NCBI GenBank assembly: GCA_002508705.1
Contig: DAYL01000032.1
Coordinates: 35,548-99,547, forward strand
DNA: 64,000 nt
Direction of reading: 5' to 3'
Source: Methanoculleus sp. UBA374
Lineage (GTDB): Archaea; Halobacteriota; Methanomicrobia; Methanomicrobiales; Methanoculleaceae
Made by a program: the position numbers and the translations under genes. The notes beneath the pieces are model-generated. The model was not told the DNA's origin. It was given only the letters and a program-made list of their open reading frames with translations, and did no database searches. This document shows, in pieces, positions 28,601 through 38,639 of this stretch. How positions within the stretch are numbered: position 1 is the stretch's first letter; each line of letters opens with the position of its first letter.

Positions 28601-28674
28601 CGGGCCCAAGGGGATTTGAACCCCCGACCACCTGGTTAAAAGCCAGGCGCTCTACCTAACTGAGCTATAGACCC
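28601..28674 (-). tRNA. tRNA-Lys (anticodon TTT)
   Basis: A full cloverleaf folds on the minus strand. The acceptor stem pairs GGGTCTA with TGGGCCC, the D arm begins GCTC, the anticodon stem CCTGG/CCAGG encloses CTTTTAA with anticodon TTT, and the T arm is GGGGG-TTCAAAT-CCCCT. Discriminator base is G and CCA is not encoded. It sits between its own promoter and rpoH. Confidence 0.95.
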
Positions 28675-28711
28675 CGCGCGTACTTGCCATCCAGCATTAT
28701 TACAATGCAAG

Positions 28712-28725
28712 AATAGTATAAATAA
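28712..28725 (-). promoter_or_regulatory. TATA box upstream of tRNA-Lys
   Basis: Minus-strand TTATTTATACTAT at about 28713-28725 lies some 45 bases before the mature tRNA 5' end, a usual distance for a short leader. It may also serve rpoH. Confidence 0.5.
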
Positions 28726-28867
28726 CTTACTTCCAGGCGTATCATATAATTCGCAGTCCAACGATATAAACTTTTCAATTCTCTATCCCCGCGAGACCAA
28801 CCGGAACGTTTAATGCCCCCCCGATAGCCTGTTCATAGGTATATCTTACCGGAGCAAGGGTGTCCGC

Positions 28868-29299
28868 ATGAATCCCTATAAAGACCATGCCGATACGGTC
28901 ACATCCGCCATATCATGGGTATCTCAGGGCATATACCTGCTCATCGCCGTCTCACTCTCTCTGCTTGCGATCATCTCGTTCTACGACGTCGCCCTGCAGA
29001 TAGTAGCGCTTGTCCATACCGAAGACATGACCGCGGGCGTGCTCCGGGTTCTGCACGCGCTCCTCCTGACCCTCATCATCGTCGAGATCCTGGAGACGGT
29101 AACGGCGTACTTCAGGACCAATCGGGTGCAGGTGACACCGATCCTGATCGCGGGCATCACCGCGATGGTGCGGCGGGTACTGACCTTCGGGGTCGAGTCC
29201 GTCGCGCCCCTCGATATCGGCATGACGCTTGCTGCAATCCTCGTCCTGACAATCGCGATCATCTACATCGGGCGGCAGGAGCGCGAAAACAGTTATTAA
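28868..29299 (+). CDS. PsiE-family membrane protein
   Basis: Protein of 143 residues with four hydrophobic segments (about 18-42, 58-80, 90-108, 115-136) and a conserved-looking E-x-L-E-T-V-T-A-Y-F between the second and third, typical of the phosphate-starvation-inducible E family. Its function is not established in any organism. GGAGCAAGG precedes the ATG by about ten bases. Confidence 0.7.
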   Translation: MNPYKDHADTVTSAISWVSQGIYLLIAVSLSLLAIISFYDVALQIVALVHTEDMTAGVLRVLHALLLTLIIVEILETVTAYFRTNRVQVTPILIAGITAMVRRVLTFGVESVAPLDIGMTLAAILVLTIAIIYIGRQERENSY

Positions 29300-29378
29300 A
29301 AACGGCATTCTCCTGGCAGGAAAAGGCCGACGCGCCGCTCTAAGAAAGGGTTTCCCGGGAGCGGGAAGATAAACGCGA

Positions 29379-30014
29379 TCACCGGGCCTCCAGGAGATCC
29401 GCAAACCTGATCCTGACCTGGTTCAGGCGCTCTTCCTGGAGTTTGATGCTTGCCGCCATGCTCTTTATGGCCCGCGTGATGTCCTCGCCGATTCCCGTCC
29501 GGGCATCCTTGATGCTGTAGGTCGTTTCCAGAATCTTCAGGAGGCGTTTGTTGATATCGACGCTCCGCGAGAGGCGCTCATACTCATCGACGAGTTGGGG
29601 GTCGACGCCGGCCTTGCGCGCCCGCTCGATATCGGCGGCGATGGAGTGTCGACGTGCCAGCACACGTTCGATGGCCTCGTAGAGCTGGTGGTGGGTTGTG
29701 GGTTTGAGAATGTAGTCCTCGATATAGGGCCCGTATTCGTTGGCCTCCTCGGGGGTGAGGGGCTTTGCGGTCAGCATGAGCACAGGGATGTCGCGCGTCT
29801 CGGGATCGGCCTTGATTCTCTCGAGCGTCTCCCAGCCGTCCATCGGCTCCATCATAATATCCAGAAGGACCAGATCCGGCGGAGCCGTTTTCATGACCTT
29901 CAGGCACTCCTCACCACTAAACGCGGTGACTGGCCGATAGCCACCACGCTCCAGCATGGTACTGAAAACGTCGACAATCATGGGGCTGTCGTCGACGATA
30001 AGTATCGTATACAT
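29379..30014 (-). CDS. Response regulator with C-terminal helical extension
   Basis: Protein of 211 residues. Residues 1-120 are a receiver domain with the acidic pair D8-D9, phosphorylation site D52 (L-L-D-I-M-M), T82 and K104. Residues about 120-211 are helical, rich in E, R and K, with no recognised output domain. The start overlaps the roadblock gene stop by one base (TAATG), so they are co-expressed. No histidine kinase lies nearby, so its phosphodonor is encoded elsewhere. Confidence 0.88.
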   Translation of the reverse strand: MYTILIVDDSPMIVDVFSTMLERGGYRPVTAFSGEECLKVMKTAPPDLVLLDIMMEPMDGWETLERIKADPETRDIPVLMLTAKPLTPEEANEYGPYIEDYILKPTTHHQLYEAIERVLARRHSIAADIERARKAGVDPQLVDEYERLSRSVDINKRLLKILETTYSIKDARTGIGEDITRAIKSMAASIKLQEERLNQVRIRFADLLEAR

Positions 30015-30391
30015 TATGCCACCTCTCCAAACCTGACCGCAAGTTCCGATAACCGTCTCTGTACTGTAGGGAGATCTGCAGACTTATGTATTACCGCTGC
30101 GATCAGAGCGGCCTCCCCCGCACTCACGATGAAGATAGTAGCGTCGGCCGCGGCGACGGTAACGGAGGATGGCCGCCGAACATGAACGCTGCCGCACGCT
30201 GCATCTGCCGACGCAAGAACCGTCGCACACATGACCGCAAAGAGGGGCGACGACTGTTCATCTTCCCGGAAGTGCCTGCCTAGAACCGTACCCTCACTGG
30301 ATACAAGAGCGCAGGAAACGACACCGGCGACGGACCGAACCTCATTGATACATCTTTGGGCGTTTTCTACAATGGAAAGCTGATGATTCAT
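30014..30391 (-). CDS. Roadblock/LC7-like protein
   Basis: Protein of 125 residues of the type beginning with a helix, then V-V-S-C-A-L-V-S-S-E-G-T-V-L-G and later V-A-A-A-D-A-T-I-F-I-V-S, matching a roadblock/LC7 sheet-and-helix pattern. Such proteins pair with small GTPases or regulators. The start at 30391 is preferred to an upstream in-frame codon because it begins at the first helix. It is overlapped by the response regulator gene. Confidence 0.65.
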   Translation of the reverse strand: MNHQLSIVENAQRCINEVRSVAGVVSCALVSSEGTVLGRHFREDEQSSPLFAVMCATVLASADAACGSVHVRRPSSVTVAAADATIFIVSAGEAALIAAVIHKSADLPTVQRRLSELAVRFGEVA

Positions 30392-30773
30392 ACAGGTAAC
30401 CCCAGGCACATCACATGTATATCTGCATTGCACAATATATGAATATCGAATCTTTCTTGCCTTCGAATTGCCTTTTTCCTGGATTTCACTGCAATTACAA
30501 GGGTATTCCTGCCGCAGAGCGCAGGATATACACGCTATCGCAGCACCCTATAGAGCCCGGAGCCGATCCGCAGGTACTCCCGCCCGCAAGCGGCGTTCGC
30601 CTGCAGATCGACTCCGGGAGAAGACCGCGCCGACCCCGTAACCATATAACCGGAGATATGCCCCAGAAAGGATATCATACGGCGTTAAAAGTGTATTTGA
30701 GTCTCCCCAGGGGGAGGGCAAAACAAATAAGATTAAATATAACGGCTGCTATTTATCCTTGAGACGGTTTTAG
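30392..30773. other. Divergent intergenic region with two promoters
   Basis: Separates the roadblock/response regulator pair from the MinD-like gene. Minus-strand CATATATTG near 30434-30442 may drive the former; ATTAAATATAAC at 30732-30743 lies about 30 bases before the MinD start. No gene seen. Confidence 0.5.
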
Positions 30774-31559
30774 ATGATCAGGGCTTACACCATCGCCTCA
30801 GGAAAGGGCGGGACCGGTAAGACGACCGTCACCGCGAACCTGGGAACGGCACTGGCCCAGTACGGTAGAGAGACCTGCGTCGTCGATACAGATATGGGTA
30901 TGGCCAACCTGGGGCTGGTGCTGGGGCTCACGGAGACACCGGTCACGCTCCACGAAGTCCTCGCGGGGAAGGCATCGATTCAGGATGCGATGTACGAGGG
31001 CCCGTACGGTCTCAAGATCGTGCCGAGCGGCCTGTCGCTCCAGGGGTTCCAGAACGCCGACCCGCAGAAGCTCAAAGATGTGATGTGCGACCTTACCGAC
31101 GCTTGCGACTTCCTATTCTTCGACGCGCCCGCCGGCATCGGCGCGGACGGGGTCATACCGCTCACCGTTGCGGACGAAGTGCTGCTGGTCGTAAATCCCG
31201 AGATATCCTCGCTCGTGGATGCCCTGAAGATCAAGATCCTGACGGAAATGATCGACGGCGCCGTCGGAGGAGCCATCCTCAACCGGGCGACCCTGGAGAA
31301 CAGCGACGTGAGCAGGGGAAAGATCGAGAAGACTCTCGGCGTGTCGATCATCGATACGATCCCCGAGGACGTGAACATACGAAGAGCTGCAGCGGCGAGG
31401 ACACCGGTCATCGTCGGGTCCCCCGGATCCGAATCGTCAAAAGCATTCCGAAGAATTGCAGCTCGTCTTGTGGGGTTCCCCGCTGAGGAGGAGCCCGAAA
31501 AGGTACAAGAAGGCTTTATCGAGCGGCTTGCCCGCGCACTTTTCAGGAGAGAAACATGA
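30774..31559 (+). CDS. MinD/ParA-like ATPase
   Basis: Protein of 261 residues. The deviant Walker A G-K-G-G-T-G-K-T-T is at residues 10-18, followed by D-T-D-M-G-M-A-N-L and a F-F-D-A-P-A-G Walker B-like strand near 117. The last 15 residues (G-F-I-E-R-L-A-R-A-L-F-R-R) form an amphipathic basic helix like the membrane-targeting tail of MinD. It probably cycles between membrane and cytoplasm to position a partner. It overlaps a gene for a small membrane protein. Confidence 0.88.
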   Translation: MIRAYTIASGKGGTGKTTVTANLGTALAQYGRETCVVDTDMGMANLGLVLGLTETPVTLHEVLAGKASIQDAMYEGPYGLKIVPSGLSLQGFQNADPQKLKDVMCDLTDACDFLFFDAPAGIGADGVIPLTVADEVLLVVNPEISSLVDALKIKILTEMIDGAVGGAILNRATLENSDVSRGKIEKTLGVSIIDTIPEDVNIRRAAAARTPVIVGSPGSESSKAFRRIAARLVGFPAEEEPEKVQEGFIERLARALFRRET

Positions 31560-31756
31560 TGGACATCAATGCAATCATGATAGTCCTGCTCTCGGTGATC
31601 ATCATCTGTCTGCTGTTTATCATGTACATTATGTACGTGCGTATTCAGCAGCTTCTCGCCGAGGTCAACGCACTGACAGGCAGGATGGAGATTACCGGCA
31701 GCGAACTGGAACAGTTGACACGAAGCGTTGAGGAGTACAAGAGAACGCGGGGCTAA
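31556..31756 (+). CDS. Small membrane protein with coiled coil
   Basis: Protein of 66 residues: one transmembrane helix (about 7-27) followed by a heptad-like charged helix (R-I-Q-Q-L-L-A-E-V-N-A-L). The start overlaps the MinD-like stop in an ATGA arrangement. A membrane partner for the ATPase is a plausible inference. No family recognised. Confidence 0.65.
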   Translation: MMDINAIMIVLLSVIIICLLFIMYIMYVRIQQLLAEVNALTGRMEITGSELEQLTRSVEEYKRTRG

Positions 31757-31819
31757 GGGTCGGATCACGCCCCGCCGGAAGAGAAGATATATGTGCAATT
31801 CGAGCATATACTAGAGGGA

Positions 31820-31893
31820 GGGGCCATAGGGTAGCCTGGCCATCCTAGGAGACTGGGGGTCTTCTGACCTGCGTTCAAATCGCAGTGGCCCCA
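31820..31893 (+). tRNA. tRNA-Pro (anticodon GGG)
   Basis: Acceptor stem GGGGCCA/TGGCCCC, D arm beginning GGGT, anticodon stem GGAGA/TCTTC enclosing CTGGGGG with anticodon GGG, T arm CTGCG-TTCAAAT-CGCAG. Discriminator A; CCA not encoded. Confidence 0.93.
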
Positions 31894-31933
31894 TCATACC
31901 ATTTTTCCCGTATCAGGTTCCAGTACCTGTAGC

Positions 31934-32791
31934 ATGAGATTTCAGGGGAACTGCACGGATTGTCTGATTTCCCGGGTAGAATATGAAAGCCGGCTCGCGG
32001 TCGACGATCCTGCGCGCGTGCGAAAGACCGTCGAGGCGTGCCGGGCCCTTCTCCAGCGCATCGCCGCCGACCCGGTGCCCGCACCGGTCATCGCAAGCAG
32101 GGTGCACCGCCTCGCCTACGAGATGATCGGCGACGCCGACCCCTACCGGTCCCTGAAGAGGGCCAACAACGAAGACGCGGCGGCGGTCTCTCTGGCGGTG
32201 CGCGGCAGCCTCTCGACGTTCCGCGACCTCGTCCTTGCATCGGTCGTCGGCAACACGCTGGACTACGGCTCCTCGGCTCACACCGTCACCGACAACTTCG
32301 TCGAGTTCTTTCGTCGGGAGTTTGCGGCGGGGCTGACCGTCGACGATACCGATGCGATCGAAACCCTCGCCTCCCGGGTGGTCTACCTCACCGACAACTG
32401 CGGGGAGATCGTCTTTGACGCCCTCCTTGCCGACCGCCTCAAGAAGAACGGGTCGCACGTCACGGTTGCCGTCCGGGGCGCACCGATCTTAAACGATGCG
32501 ACCCTTGAGGATGCAACGGCGCTCGGCCTCGACCAGCGGGTGGACCTGCTCACCACCACCACCGACGGCGTCGCCGAACTCGGCCTCAACCGGGAACTCG
32601 CCCCGCCGGCCCTCGTCGACGCACTCGACCGCGCGACGCTCGTCATCTCAAAGGGCATGGCAAACTACGAGTCGCTCTCCGATGACCGCGACCTTCCTCC
32701 CGTAGCCTACCTGATGTCGGTCAAGTGCGGCCCGATCGGGGCGGACCTCGGGCTACCCGTCGGCTCCAGGGTCGCCCTCCTCCGCGAGTAG
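31934..32791 (+). CDS. DUF89/ARMT1-family damage-control phosphatase
   Basis: Protein of 285 residues. C-T-D-C-L near the start, G-N-x-x-D at about 105 and L-T-D-N-C-G-E near 155 are the metal- and phosphate-binding landmarks of the DUF89 family. Family members dephosphorylate damaged sugar or cofactor phosphates; substrate here unknown. The D-N-x-G-E motif is complete. It follows tRNA-Pro by 40 bases. Confidence 0.83.
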   Translation: MRFQGNCTDCLISRVEYESRLAVDDPARVRKTVEACRALLQRIAADPVPAPVIASRVHRLAYEMIGDADPYRSLKRANNEDAAAVSLAVRGSLSTFRDLVLASVVGNTLDYGSSAHTVTDNFVEFFRREFAAGLTVDDTDAIETLASRVVYLTDNCGEIVFDALLADRLKKNGSHVTVAVRGAPILNDATLEDATALGLDQRVDLLTTTTDGVAELGLNRELAPPALVDALDRATLVISKGMANYESLSDDRDLPPVAYLMSVKCGPIGADLGLPVGSRVALLRE

Positions 32792-33324
32792 CCGGCCCCG
32801 GGTTCCGGCGGAGGCCCCGGCATCCTTGTCCGGCAATCACAGCAATATAAGGATGACGGTGGCAGTTATCGGGGTATAACGCTCCCTTTTGCATGACGAC
32901 GCGTTCAATGACGCCGGATAGCGATTCGACAAGCATATTGTTTGAAATATTCTTTGGAAATTATTATATCATCCAAATATAGATACAGGTGTGGGGAAAA
33001 CCACACCCGACGACCATCAGTCACTCATTCATTACCAGTCAGCAATCACCACAACCGTCCACACCTCCCAAGACCAGGGGCACAACGGGTTCGGTCGGGA
33101 TACGGCCCGAAGACAGGGCCGTTCCACCAGCATTCCAGCGACCACAAGTGAGATTACACCGGCCCATGAAACCTCCGGGTGTGGTCCCCGCCTCATTTTT
33201 CGCGGTCACTGAGAACCGCAGCCATTGCCACGCGGTGCCCTTCTCCTATCAAGCACCGACGGCATAGGCAAGATCTCCCGCCGAAAAAAGGGAAACTCAG
33301 GGAAAAGAGGAGCGAGGGTGCGCC
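32792..33324. other. Convergent intergenic region, no supported gene
   Basis: Between the DUF89 gene and pgk. The centre (about 32935-32985) is strongly AT-rich with TATA-like words, followed by a C/A-rich stretch with open frames that encode only proline-rich low-complexity peptides. On the minus strand a T6 run (33284-33289) just after the pgk stop can end the pgk transcript. Confidence 0.5.
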
Positions 33325-34539
33325 TCACCAGAAGATCTTACGGGACATCTCCAGCGCCTCGATGGCGGGCATCTTCTTCCCGGTCAGGAACTCGATTGCC
33401 GCCCCGCCGCCGGTGGAGATGTGCGTGAACCGGTCTTCGATGCCGAGCCGCTCGATGGCCGCGCCGGAGTGTCCGCCGCCCACCACCGAGAATTCCACGG
33501 TAGAAGCGGCCTTCAGGAGTTCGAACGTGCCGACGGCGAACGATTCCTCCTCAAAGAGCCCGGCCGGCCCGTTCACCACAACCGTTCCCGACCCCGTTAT
33601 CTCCTTTGAGAGGCGGGCGATAGACTCGCTCCCGATATCCAGCACCTGAGCGTCCTCAGGAACGGCGTCCACCGGGTACTCGACGCGCCTGTCGTCTTCA
33701 CGGACGGCGACCGAGTCCGGCAGAAAGAGACGGTCCCGGTAGGTCGAAAGGAGGTCTCGGGCCTTCTCGATCTCGTCGCGGTAACCGAGCTGGTCGATCA
33801 ACTGGGCCGATGGGCGCCCGATCTCGTGGCCTGCCGCAAGCAGGAAGACATTGCCGACCACACCGACCACGATCACGTGGTCGGCGGTGCCCCGCTCGAG
33901 AACGTTCCGTGCGACCGCGATCGAGTCGTCCACCTTCGTCCCCCCGAGGACGAAGGTGACCGGGCGCGGCGCACCGGTGAAAACTCTTGAAAGGTTCGCA
34001 ACCTCCTTCTCCATCAGGAGGCCGGCCACCGACGGGAGCACAAGCGGCAGCCCCACGATCGACGGCTGCGACCGGTGCGCCGTGCCGAAGGCGTCGTTGA
34101 CGTAGAAGTCGGCCATCGACGCCAGTTTTCGGACAAGAAGGGTCTTCTTCGCTGCGTCGGGTTTTAAGGTCAGGTTCTCCTCGGCGGCGAACCGGAGGTT
34201 CTCGAGCATCAGGACGTCCCCGCGCTCCGCGTTCCTGATCGCTTCCCGGGCGCACCGCCCGAAGATGTCGTCGACGTAGGTCACCGGACGGCCGAGGAGC
34301 CGCTCCAGTTTAGCCGCATGCGCTTCAAGCGTCGTATAGTCCTTTTTGCCGGGCCTGCTCTGGTGCGTGAGGACGACGAGCCGCGCGTCCTCAAGTGCCT
34401 GCACCGTCGGCAGATGCTCACGGAACCTTTTGTCGTCCAGGATCTGGTTTGACGAGGGATCGATGGGTGAGTTGAAATCCACCCGCAGCATCACCGTCCC
34501 CGTCAACGTCCCCACATCTGCAAGCGTACCGATCCCCAC
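33325..34539 (-). CDS. pgk: Phosphoglycerate kinase
   Basis: Enzyme of 404 residues, slightly short but normal for archaea. It converts 1,3-bisphosphoglycerate and ADP to 3-phosphoglycerate and ATP, mostly in the gluconeogenic direction in methanogens. Landmarks: V-M-L-R-V-D-F-N-S-P-I near 16, T-H-Q-S-R-P-G-K near 58, N-D-A-F-G-T-A-H-R near 150 and the nucleotide loop V-V-G-G-G-H-S near 352. It starts 20 bases after atpD in the same direction, so it may be read from the ATP synthase operon. Confidence 0.95.
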   Translation of the reverse strand: MGIGTLADVGTLTGTVMLRVDFNSPIDPSSNQILDDKRFREHLPTVQALEDARLVVLTHQSRPGKKDYTTLEAHAAKLERLLGRPVTYVDDIFGRCAREAIRNAERGDVLMLENLRFAAEENLTLKPDAAKKTLLVRKLASMADFYVNDAFGTAHRSQPSIVGLPLVLPSVAGLLMEKEVANLSRVFTGAPRPVTFVLGGTKVDDSIAVARNVLERGTADHVIVVGVVGNVFLLAAGHEIGRPSAQLIDQLGYRDEIEKARDLLSTYRDRLFLPDSVAVREDDRRVEYPVDAVPEDAQVLDIGSESIARLSKEITGSGTVVVNGPAGLFEEESFAVGTFELLKAASTVEFSVVGGGHSGAAIERLGIEDRFTHISTGGGAAIEFLTGKKMPAIEALEMSRKIFW

Positions 34540-34559
34540 CGGATATCACCTAACCCCGA

Positions 34560-35186
34560 TCAGGCGCTCCTTGCCTTAACCCTTTTCAGGCGGAAGAGCT
34601 CCTCACGCTCCATCTCATCGAGCCGCATCTTGATAAAGTCTCTGGCCTCAGTGAGCTCGGGGATCACCTTGAACTCAAGCGCGTTCACGCGCCGCTTGGT
34701 GCCCTCGATCTCATCGAGCAGCCGCTTCATGGTCGTCTCGATCTCAGCAGCCTCGATGACGGCTTCAAGCAGGTCCTCGAACGCCTCCGCGGTCTCGTCG
34801 ATGACGGCCGAGGTGCCGAGCATCCCGTAGCCGCGGTCGAGCACGCCCTTCCGGACGGACGACGCCTGGATCTCCGGGACGACGACGCCCATGATGTTCT
34901 TGCTCTTGACGGAGATTGCGGGGATGTCCGCCGTCGAGAAGGCGGCTGCTTTCACCCCGATCGCACCTTCGACCGTCTCGGCGAGGGCGATCATCTCCAT
35001 CGCGTGGCGATAGCGCTCCATCAGTGCGCCGCGGCTCTCTTTTGCCTGCTTGAGCACCTTGAAGAACTCCAGGATCAGCCCATCGCGCTTCATCTTTAAG
35101 ATGTTGTAGCCGCGCTCCGAGAGCTTGATCCGCCGCTTGACGTTGATCAGCTCCGACCGGGTCGGCTTGATATCCTGCAGCGCCAT
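34560..35186 (-). CDS. atpD: A-type ATP synthase subunit D
   Basis: Protein of 208 residues, the central rotor stalk. It begins M-A-L-Q-D-I-K-P-T-R-S-E-L and is largely coiled coil with a small globular middle. AGGAG lies nine bases before the ATG at 35186; an in-frame GTG two codons upstream is an alternative. Last gene of the synthase operon. Confidence 0.94.
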   Translation of the reverse strand: MALQDIKPTRSELINVKRRIKLSERGYNILKMKRDGLILEFFKVLKQAKESRGALMERYRHAMEMIALAETVEGAIGVKAAAFSTADIPAISVKSKNIMGVVVPEIQASSVRKGVLDRGYGMLGTSAVIDETAEAFEDLLEAVIEAAEIETTMKRLLDEIEGTKRRVNALEFKVIPELTEARDFIKMRLDEMEREELFRLKRVKARSA

Positions 35187-35192
35187 GGACAC

Positions 35193-36578
35193 TTACTCCT
35201 GGGCCTTCTTCCGGTACTTCGGGTGATACTTCTGGATCAGTTCGCGGTCGATGCGCACGAGCTGCTCTTCGGGGAGCGTCGCGAGGAGTTCCCAGCCGAG
35301 GTCGAGCGTCTCCTCGATCGACCGGTCTTCGTAGAGGCCCTGCCTGACGAACCGGTCCTCAAAGAGGTCGGCGAACTCAAGGAACATCCGGTCGCGCTCC
35401 GAGAGCGCGTCTTTCCCGACGATGGCGACAAGCCCGCGAAGGTCGTTACCCTCCGCGTAGGCCGCATAGAGCTGGTCCGAGACCTTCTTGTGGTCTTCGC
35501 GGGTGTGCCCCTTCCCGATACCGAGGTTCATCAGACGGGAGAGCGAGGGCAGCACGTTGATCGGAGGGTAGATACCCTTTCGGTGCAGGTCACGGCTGAC
35601 CACGATCTGCCCTTCGGTGATGTAGCCGGTCAGGTCCGGGATCGGGTGCGTGATATCGTCGCCCGGCATCGTCAGGATCGGGATCTGGGTCACCGAGCCC
35701 TTGACGCCCTTGATGATGCCTGCACGCTCGTAGATGCTGGCGAGGTCCGTGTACATGTACCCCGGATAGCCGCGCCGGCCGGGTACCTCTTCACGGGCCG
35801 CGCCGATCTGGCGGAGCGCCTCGCAGTAGTTGGTCATATCCGTCAGGATGACCAGCACATGGTAGCCGAGGTCGAACGCCAGGTACTCGGCGGTGGTGAG
35901 CGCGAGACGCGGCGTGATGATCCGCTCGACCGCCGGGTCGTCCGCGAGGTTTAAGAAGACGACCGCCCGCTCAAGAGCGCCCGTCTTCTCGAAGTCGGCC
36001 ATGAAGTAGTTGGCCTCTTCCCGGGTGATGCCCATGGCCGCAAAGACCACGGCGAACTCTTCCGTCGAGCCGGGCACCTTTGCCTGCCGGGCGATCTGGA
36101 GCGCCACATCGTTGTGGGGGAGACCCGATGCCGAGAAGATCGGGAGTTTCTGACCTCGGACCAGGGTGTTCGTCCCGTCGATCGTCGAGATACCCGTCTG
36201 GATGAAATCCGCGGGAGACGAACGGGCGTAGGGGTTGATGGCCGCACCGGTGGTCTCGAGCCGCTTTTCCGGCACGATCTCCGGGCCGCCGTCGATCGGC
36301 TTGCCGCCGCCGGAGAGGATACGACCGAGCATATCCCTTCCCACCGGCATCTTGATCGTCTCGCCGGTGAAGCGGATGCCCGAGTCCCTGCCGATGCCCG
36401 CGGTGGTCTCGAAGACCTGAACGACCACGATCTCGTCGCTCGTGTCCAGCACCTGGCCGCGCTTGACCGTACCGTCGGCGGTCACGATGTTAACGAGTTC
36501 GCTGTAGCCCACCGGCTCCGTCTTCTCGACGAAGACCAGGGGGCCGGCAATCTGTGAAATCGTCCTGTACTCCTTCAT
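35193..36578 (-). CDS. atpB: A-type ATP synthase subunit B
   Basis: Protein of 461 residues, the non-catalytic nucleotide-binding subunit. It starts [14 protein letters not shown] and has S-A-S-G-L-P-H-N-D in place of a P-loop, as expected, and a P-S-L-S-R-L-M region near 345. A GTG at 36584 overlapping the atpA stop is an alternative start. Confidence 0.95.
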   Translation of the reverse strand: MKEYRTISQIAGPLVFVEKTEPVGYSELVNIVTADGTVKRGQVLDTSDEIVVVQVFETTAGIGRDSGIRFTGETIKMPVGRDMLGRILSGGGKPIDGGPEIVPEKRLETTGAAINPYARSSPADFIQTGISTIDGTNTLVRGQKLPIFSASGLPHNDVALQIARQAKVPGSTEEFAVVFAAMGITREEANYFMADFEKTGALERAVVFLNLADDPAVERIITPRLALTTAEYLAFDLGYHVLVILTDMTNYCEALRQIGAAREEVPGRRGYPGYMYTDLASIYERAGIIKGVKGSVTQIPILTMPGDDITHPIPDLTGYITEGQIVVSRDLHRKGIYPPINVLPSLSRLMNLGIGKGHTREDHKKVSDQLYAAYAEGNDLRGLVAIVGKDALSERDRMFLEFADLFEDRFVRQGLYEDRSIEETLDLGWELLATLPEEQLVRIDRELIQKYHPKYRKKAQE

Positions 36579-36580
36579 GG

Positions 36581-38335
36581 TCACGCCGCCCTCAACGCAT
36601 CGAATTCAGATTCCATGTCTTTCATGATCGCATCGAGCATGGGCTCGTAGTCCCGGGTGAACTTGATCTGCGGGAGCTCGTTCTTGCTCTTCACGCTGAT
36701 GACCTGCTGCGGGGTCGCTCCGCCCGCCTGGGCGGTACGGGCAAGGTCGGCGTAGTGCTTGATCGCCCGCATCATGTCGTACTGCTTGGTCATCGAGCAG
36801 TAGGTGTCCACGGGATCGTAGGCGTTCTGCTGCAGGAAGATCTCACGGAGCATCCTCGCCACCTCGATGGTGACCTGCTCCTCGTCGGGCAGGGCGTCGG
36901 AACCGACCAGCTGGACGATCTCCTGGAGCTCGGCTTCCTTCTGGAGGACGCCCATCGCCCAGGACCGGAGCGTGTTCCACTCGGGCGAGACCTCGCGGTC
37001 GTACCACTCGCTGAGCGAATCGAGGTAGAGCGAGTAGGAGTTCAGCCAGTTGATGGCCGGGAAGTGCCGGCGCTGGGAGAGCTTTGCGTCCAGTGCCCAG
37101 AAGACCTTGACGATACGCAGGGTGTTCTGGGTGACCGGCTCCGAGAAGTCGCCGCCGGGCGGCGATACCGCGCCGATGACCGAGACCGAACCGCTCGTGC
37201 CGTTTGTGTTCACCACGCGGCCGGCCCGTTCGTAGAACTCCGAGAGGCGGGCCGCAAGGTATGCAGGATACCCTTCCTCGCCGGGCATCTCTTCAAGACG
37301 GCTCGAGATCTCACGCATGGCTTCGGCCCACCGGGAGGTGGAATCCGCCATCAGGGAGACGTCGTAGCCCATGTCCCGGAAGTACTCGGCGATCGTGATC
37401 CCCGTGTACACGGATGCCTCACGGGCGGCCACAGGCATGTTCGAGGTGTTTGCAATCAAAACCGTCCGCTCCATCAGCGGCCGGCCGGTCTTCGGGTCCT
37501 CAAGCGCCGGGAACTCGGTCAGCACCTCGGTCATCTCGTTTCCGCGTTCGCCGCAGCCGATATAGACGACGATCTCGGCATCGGACCACTTCGCGAGCTG
37601 CTGCTGGGTGACCGTCTTGCCGCTCCCGAACGGTCCGGGGATGGCCGCCGTTCCGCCTTTAGCGATAGGGAAGAGGCCGTCCAGGATTCGCTGGCCGGTG
37701 ACCAGCGGGACGTCCGGGTTCAACTTCTCCTTCACGGGACGGGGCACACGGACCGGCCAGCGCTGGAGCATGGTGACCTCGGTGCCGTCCTCGAAGGTGC
37801 AGATGGTCTCATCCACCGTGAAAGTACCGCCCGAGATCTTCTTGATCTTGCCGCCCTTCGACCGGGGCGGGACCATGACCTTATGGACGATGTTCGTCTC
37901 CTGGACCGTGCCGAGGATATCCCCGGCCCGGACCTCGTCGCCGGCCTTCACCACGGGTACGAACTCCCACTTCTTCTCGTGGGAGAGGCCCGGGGCCGAT
38001 ACGCCGCGCTCGATGAAGTTGCCCATCTTGTTCACGAGCACCTCGAGCGGCCGCTGGATCCCGTCGTAGATACTGGTCAGCAGCCCGGGCCCGAGCTCCA
38101 CCGAGAGCGATAGGCCGGTATTCTCCACCGGCTCGCCGGGCCTGATGCCGGCGGTATCTTCGTAGACCTGGATGATGATGTTCTCACCCTGGATCTTGAT
38201 GACCTCCCCCATCAGTGCTTCATTGCCGACCTTCACCACGTCGTACATGTGTGCGTCGAGACCGACGGCAGTGACGACCGGCCCTGAAATCCGTTTCAGG
38301 ACTCCCTGAGTCCTGTTTCCTTTTGCTTTTTCCAT
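36581..38335 (-). CDS. atpA: A-type ATP synthase subunit A
   Basis: Catalytic subunit of 584 residues. P-loop G-P-F-G-S-G-K-T-V near residue 235, G-C-G-E-R-G-N-E near 262, and D-S-T-S-R-W-A-E-A near 330. No intein is present, unlike some archaeal homologues. The ATG at 38335 overlaps the atpF stop as TAATG; a GTG three codons upstream is less likely. Confidence 0.96.
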   Translation of the reverse strand: MEKAKGNRTQGVLKRISGPVVTAVGLDAHMYDVVKVGNEALMGEVIKIQGENIIIQVYEDTAGIRPGEPVENTGLSLSVELGPGLLTSIYDGIQRPLEVLVNKMGNFIERGVSAPGLSHEKKWEFVPVVKAGDEVRAGDILGTVQETNIVHKVMVPPRSKGGKIKKISGGTFTVDETICTFEDGTEVTMLQRWPVRVPRPVKEKLNPDVPLVTGQRILDGLFPIAKGGTAAIPGPFGSGKTVTQQQLAKWSDAEIVVYIGCGERGNEMTEVLTEFPALEDPKTGRPLMERTVLIANTSNMPVAAREASVYTGITIAEYFRDMGYDVSLMADSTSRWAEAMREISSRLEEMPGEEGYPAYLAARLSEFYERAGRVVNTNGTSGSVSVIGAVSPPGGDFSEPVTQNTLRIVKVFWALDAKLSQRRHFPAINWLNSYSLYLDSLSEWYDREVSPEWNTLRSWAMGVLQKEAELQEIVQLVGSDALPDEEQVTIEVARMLREIFLQQNAYDPVDTYCSMTKQYDMMRAIKHYADLARTAQAGGATPQQVISVKSKNELPQIKFTRDYEPMLDAIMKDMESEFDALRAA

Positions 38336-38637
38336 TACTTCCACAGATCAACACCCACCGATCTCTTGATTCTCTCTCTCATCGACAGGCCGCCCGCCTC
38401 TCCGCCAATCGCGATCACCGTCGGCTTGACGGAGTTTTCAAGGGTGGTGCGAAGCCGCAGAGGGATCCGCTCCATGTCGCTGCCCTTCAGTACGAGGATG
38501 CCGACATCTCTGTCATCCAGCACCTGGTTGATGTACTCGACCAGCCGCTCGTCGGTCTCGGCCGTATAGGTCTTTCTTACACCTGCAAGCCGAAAACCGA
38601 GGATGAATTCACCGGTACCGACAACTGCGATCTCCAT
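38335..38637 (-). CDS. atpF: A-type ATP synthase subunit F
   Basis: Protein of 100 residues of the central stalk: [19 protein letters not shown] near the start and G-I-L-V-L in the middle strand. It lies two bases after atpC and overlaps atpA by one base. Confidence 0.93.
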   Translation of the reverse strand: MEIAVVGTGEFILGFRLAGVRKTYTAETDERLVEYINQVLDDRDVGILVLKGSDMERIPLRLRTTLENSVKPTVIAIGGEAGGLSMRERIKRSVGVDLWK

Positions 38638-38639
38638 TT

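Noticed and set aside
32989-33267. 92-residue frame in the DUF89-pgk gap
   Set aside because: Proline/threonine-rich low-complexity translation with no ribosome site.
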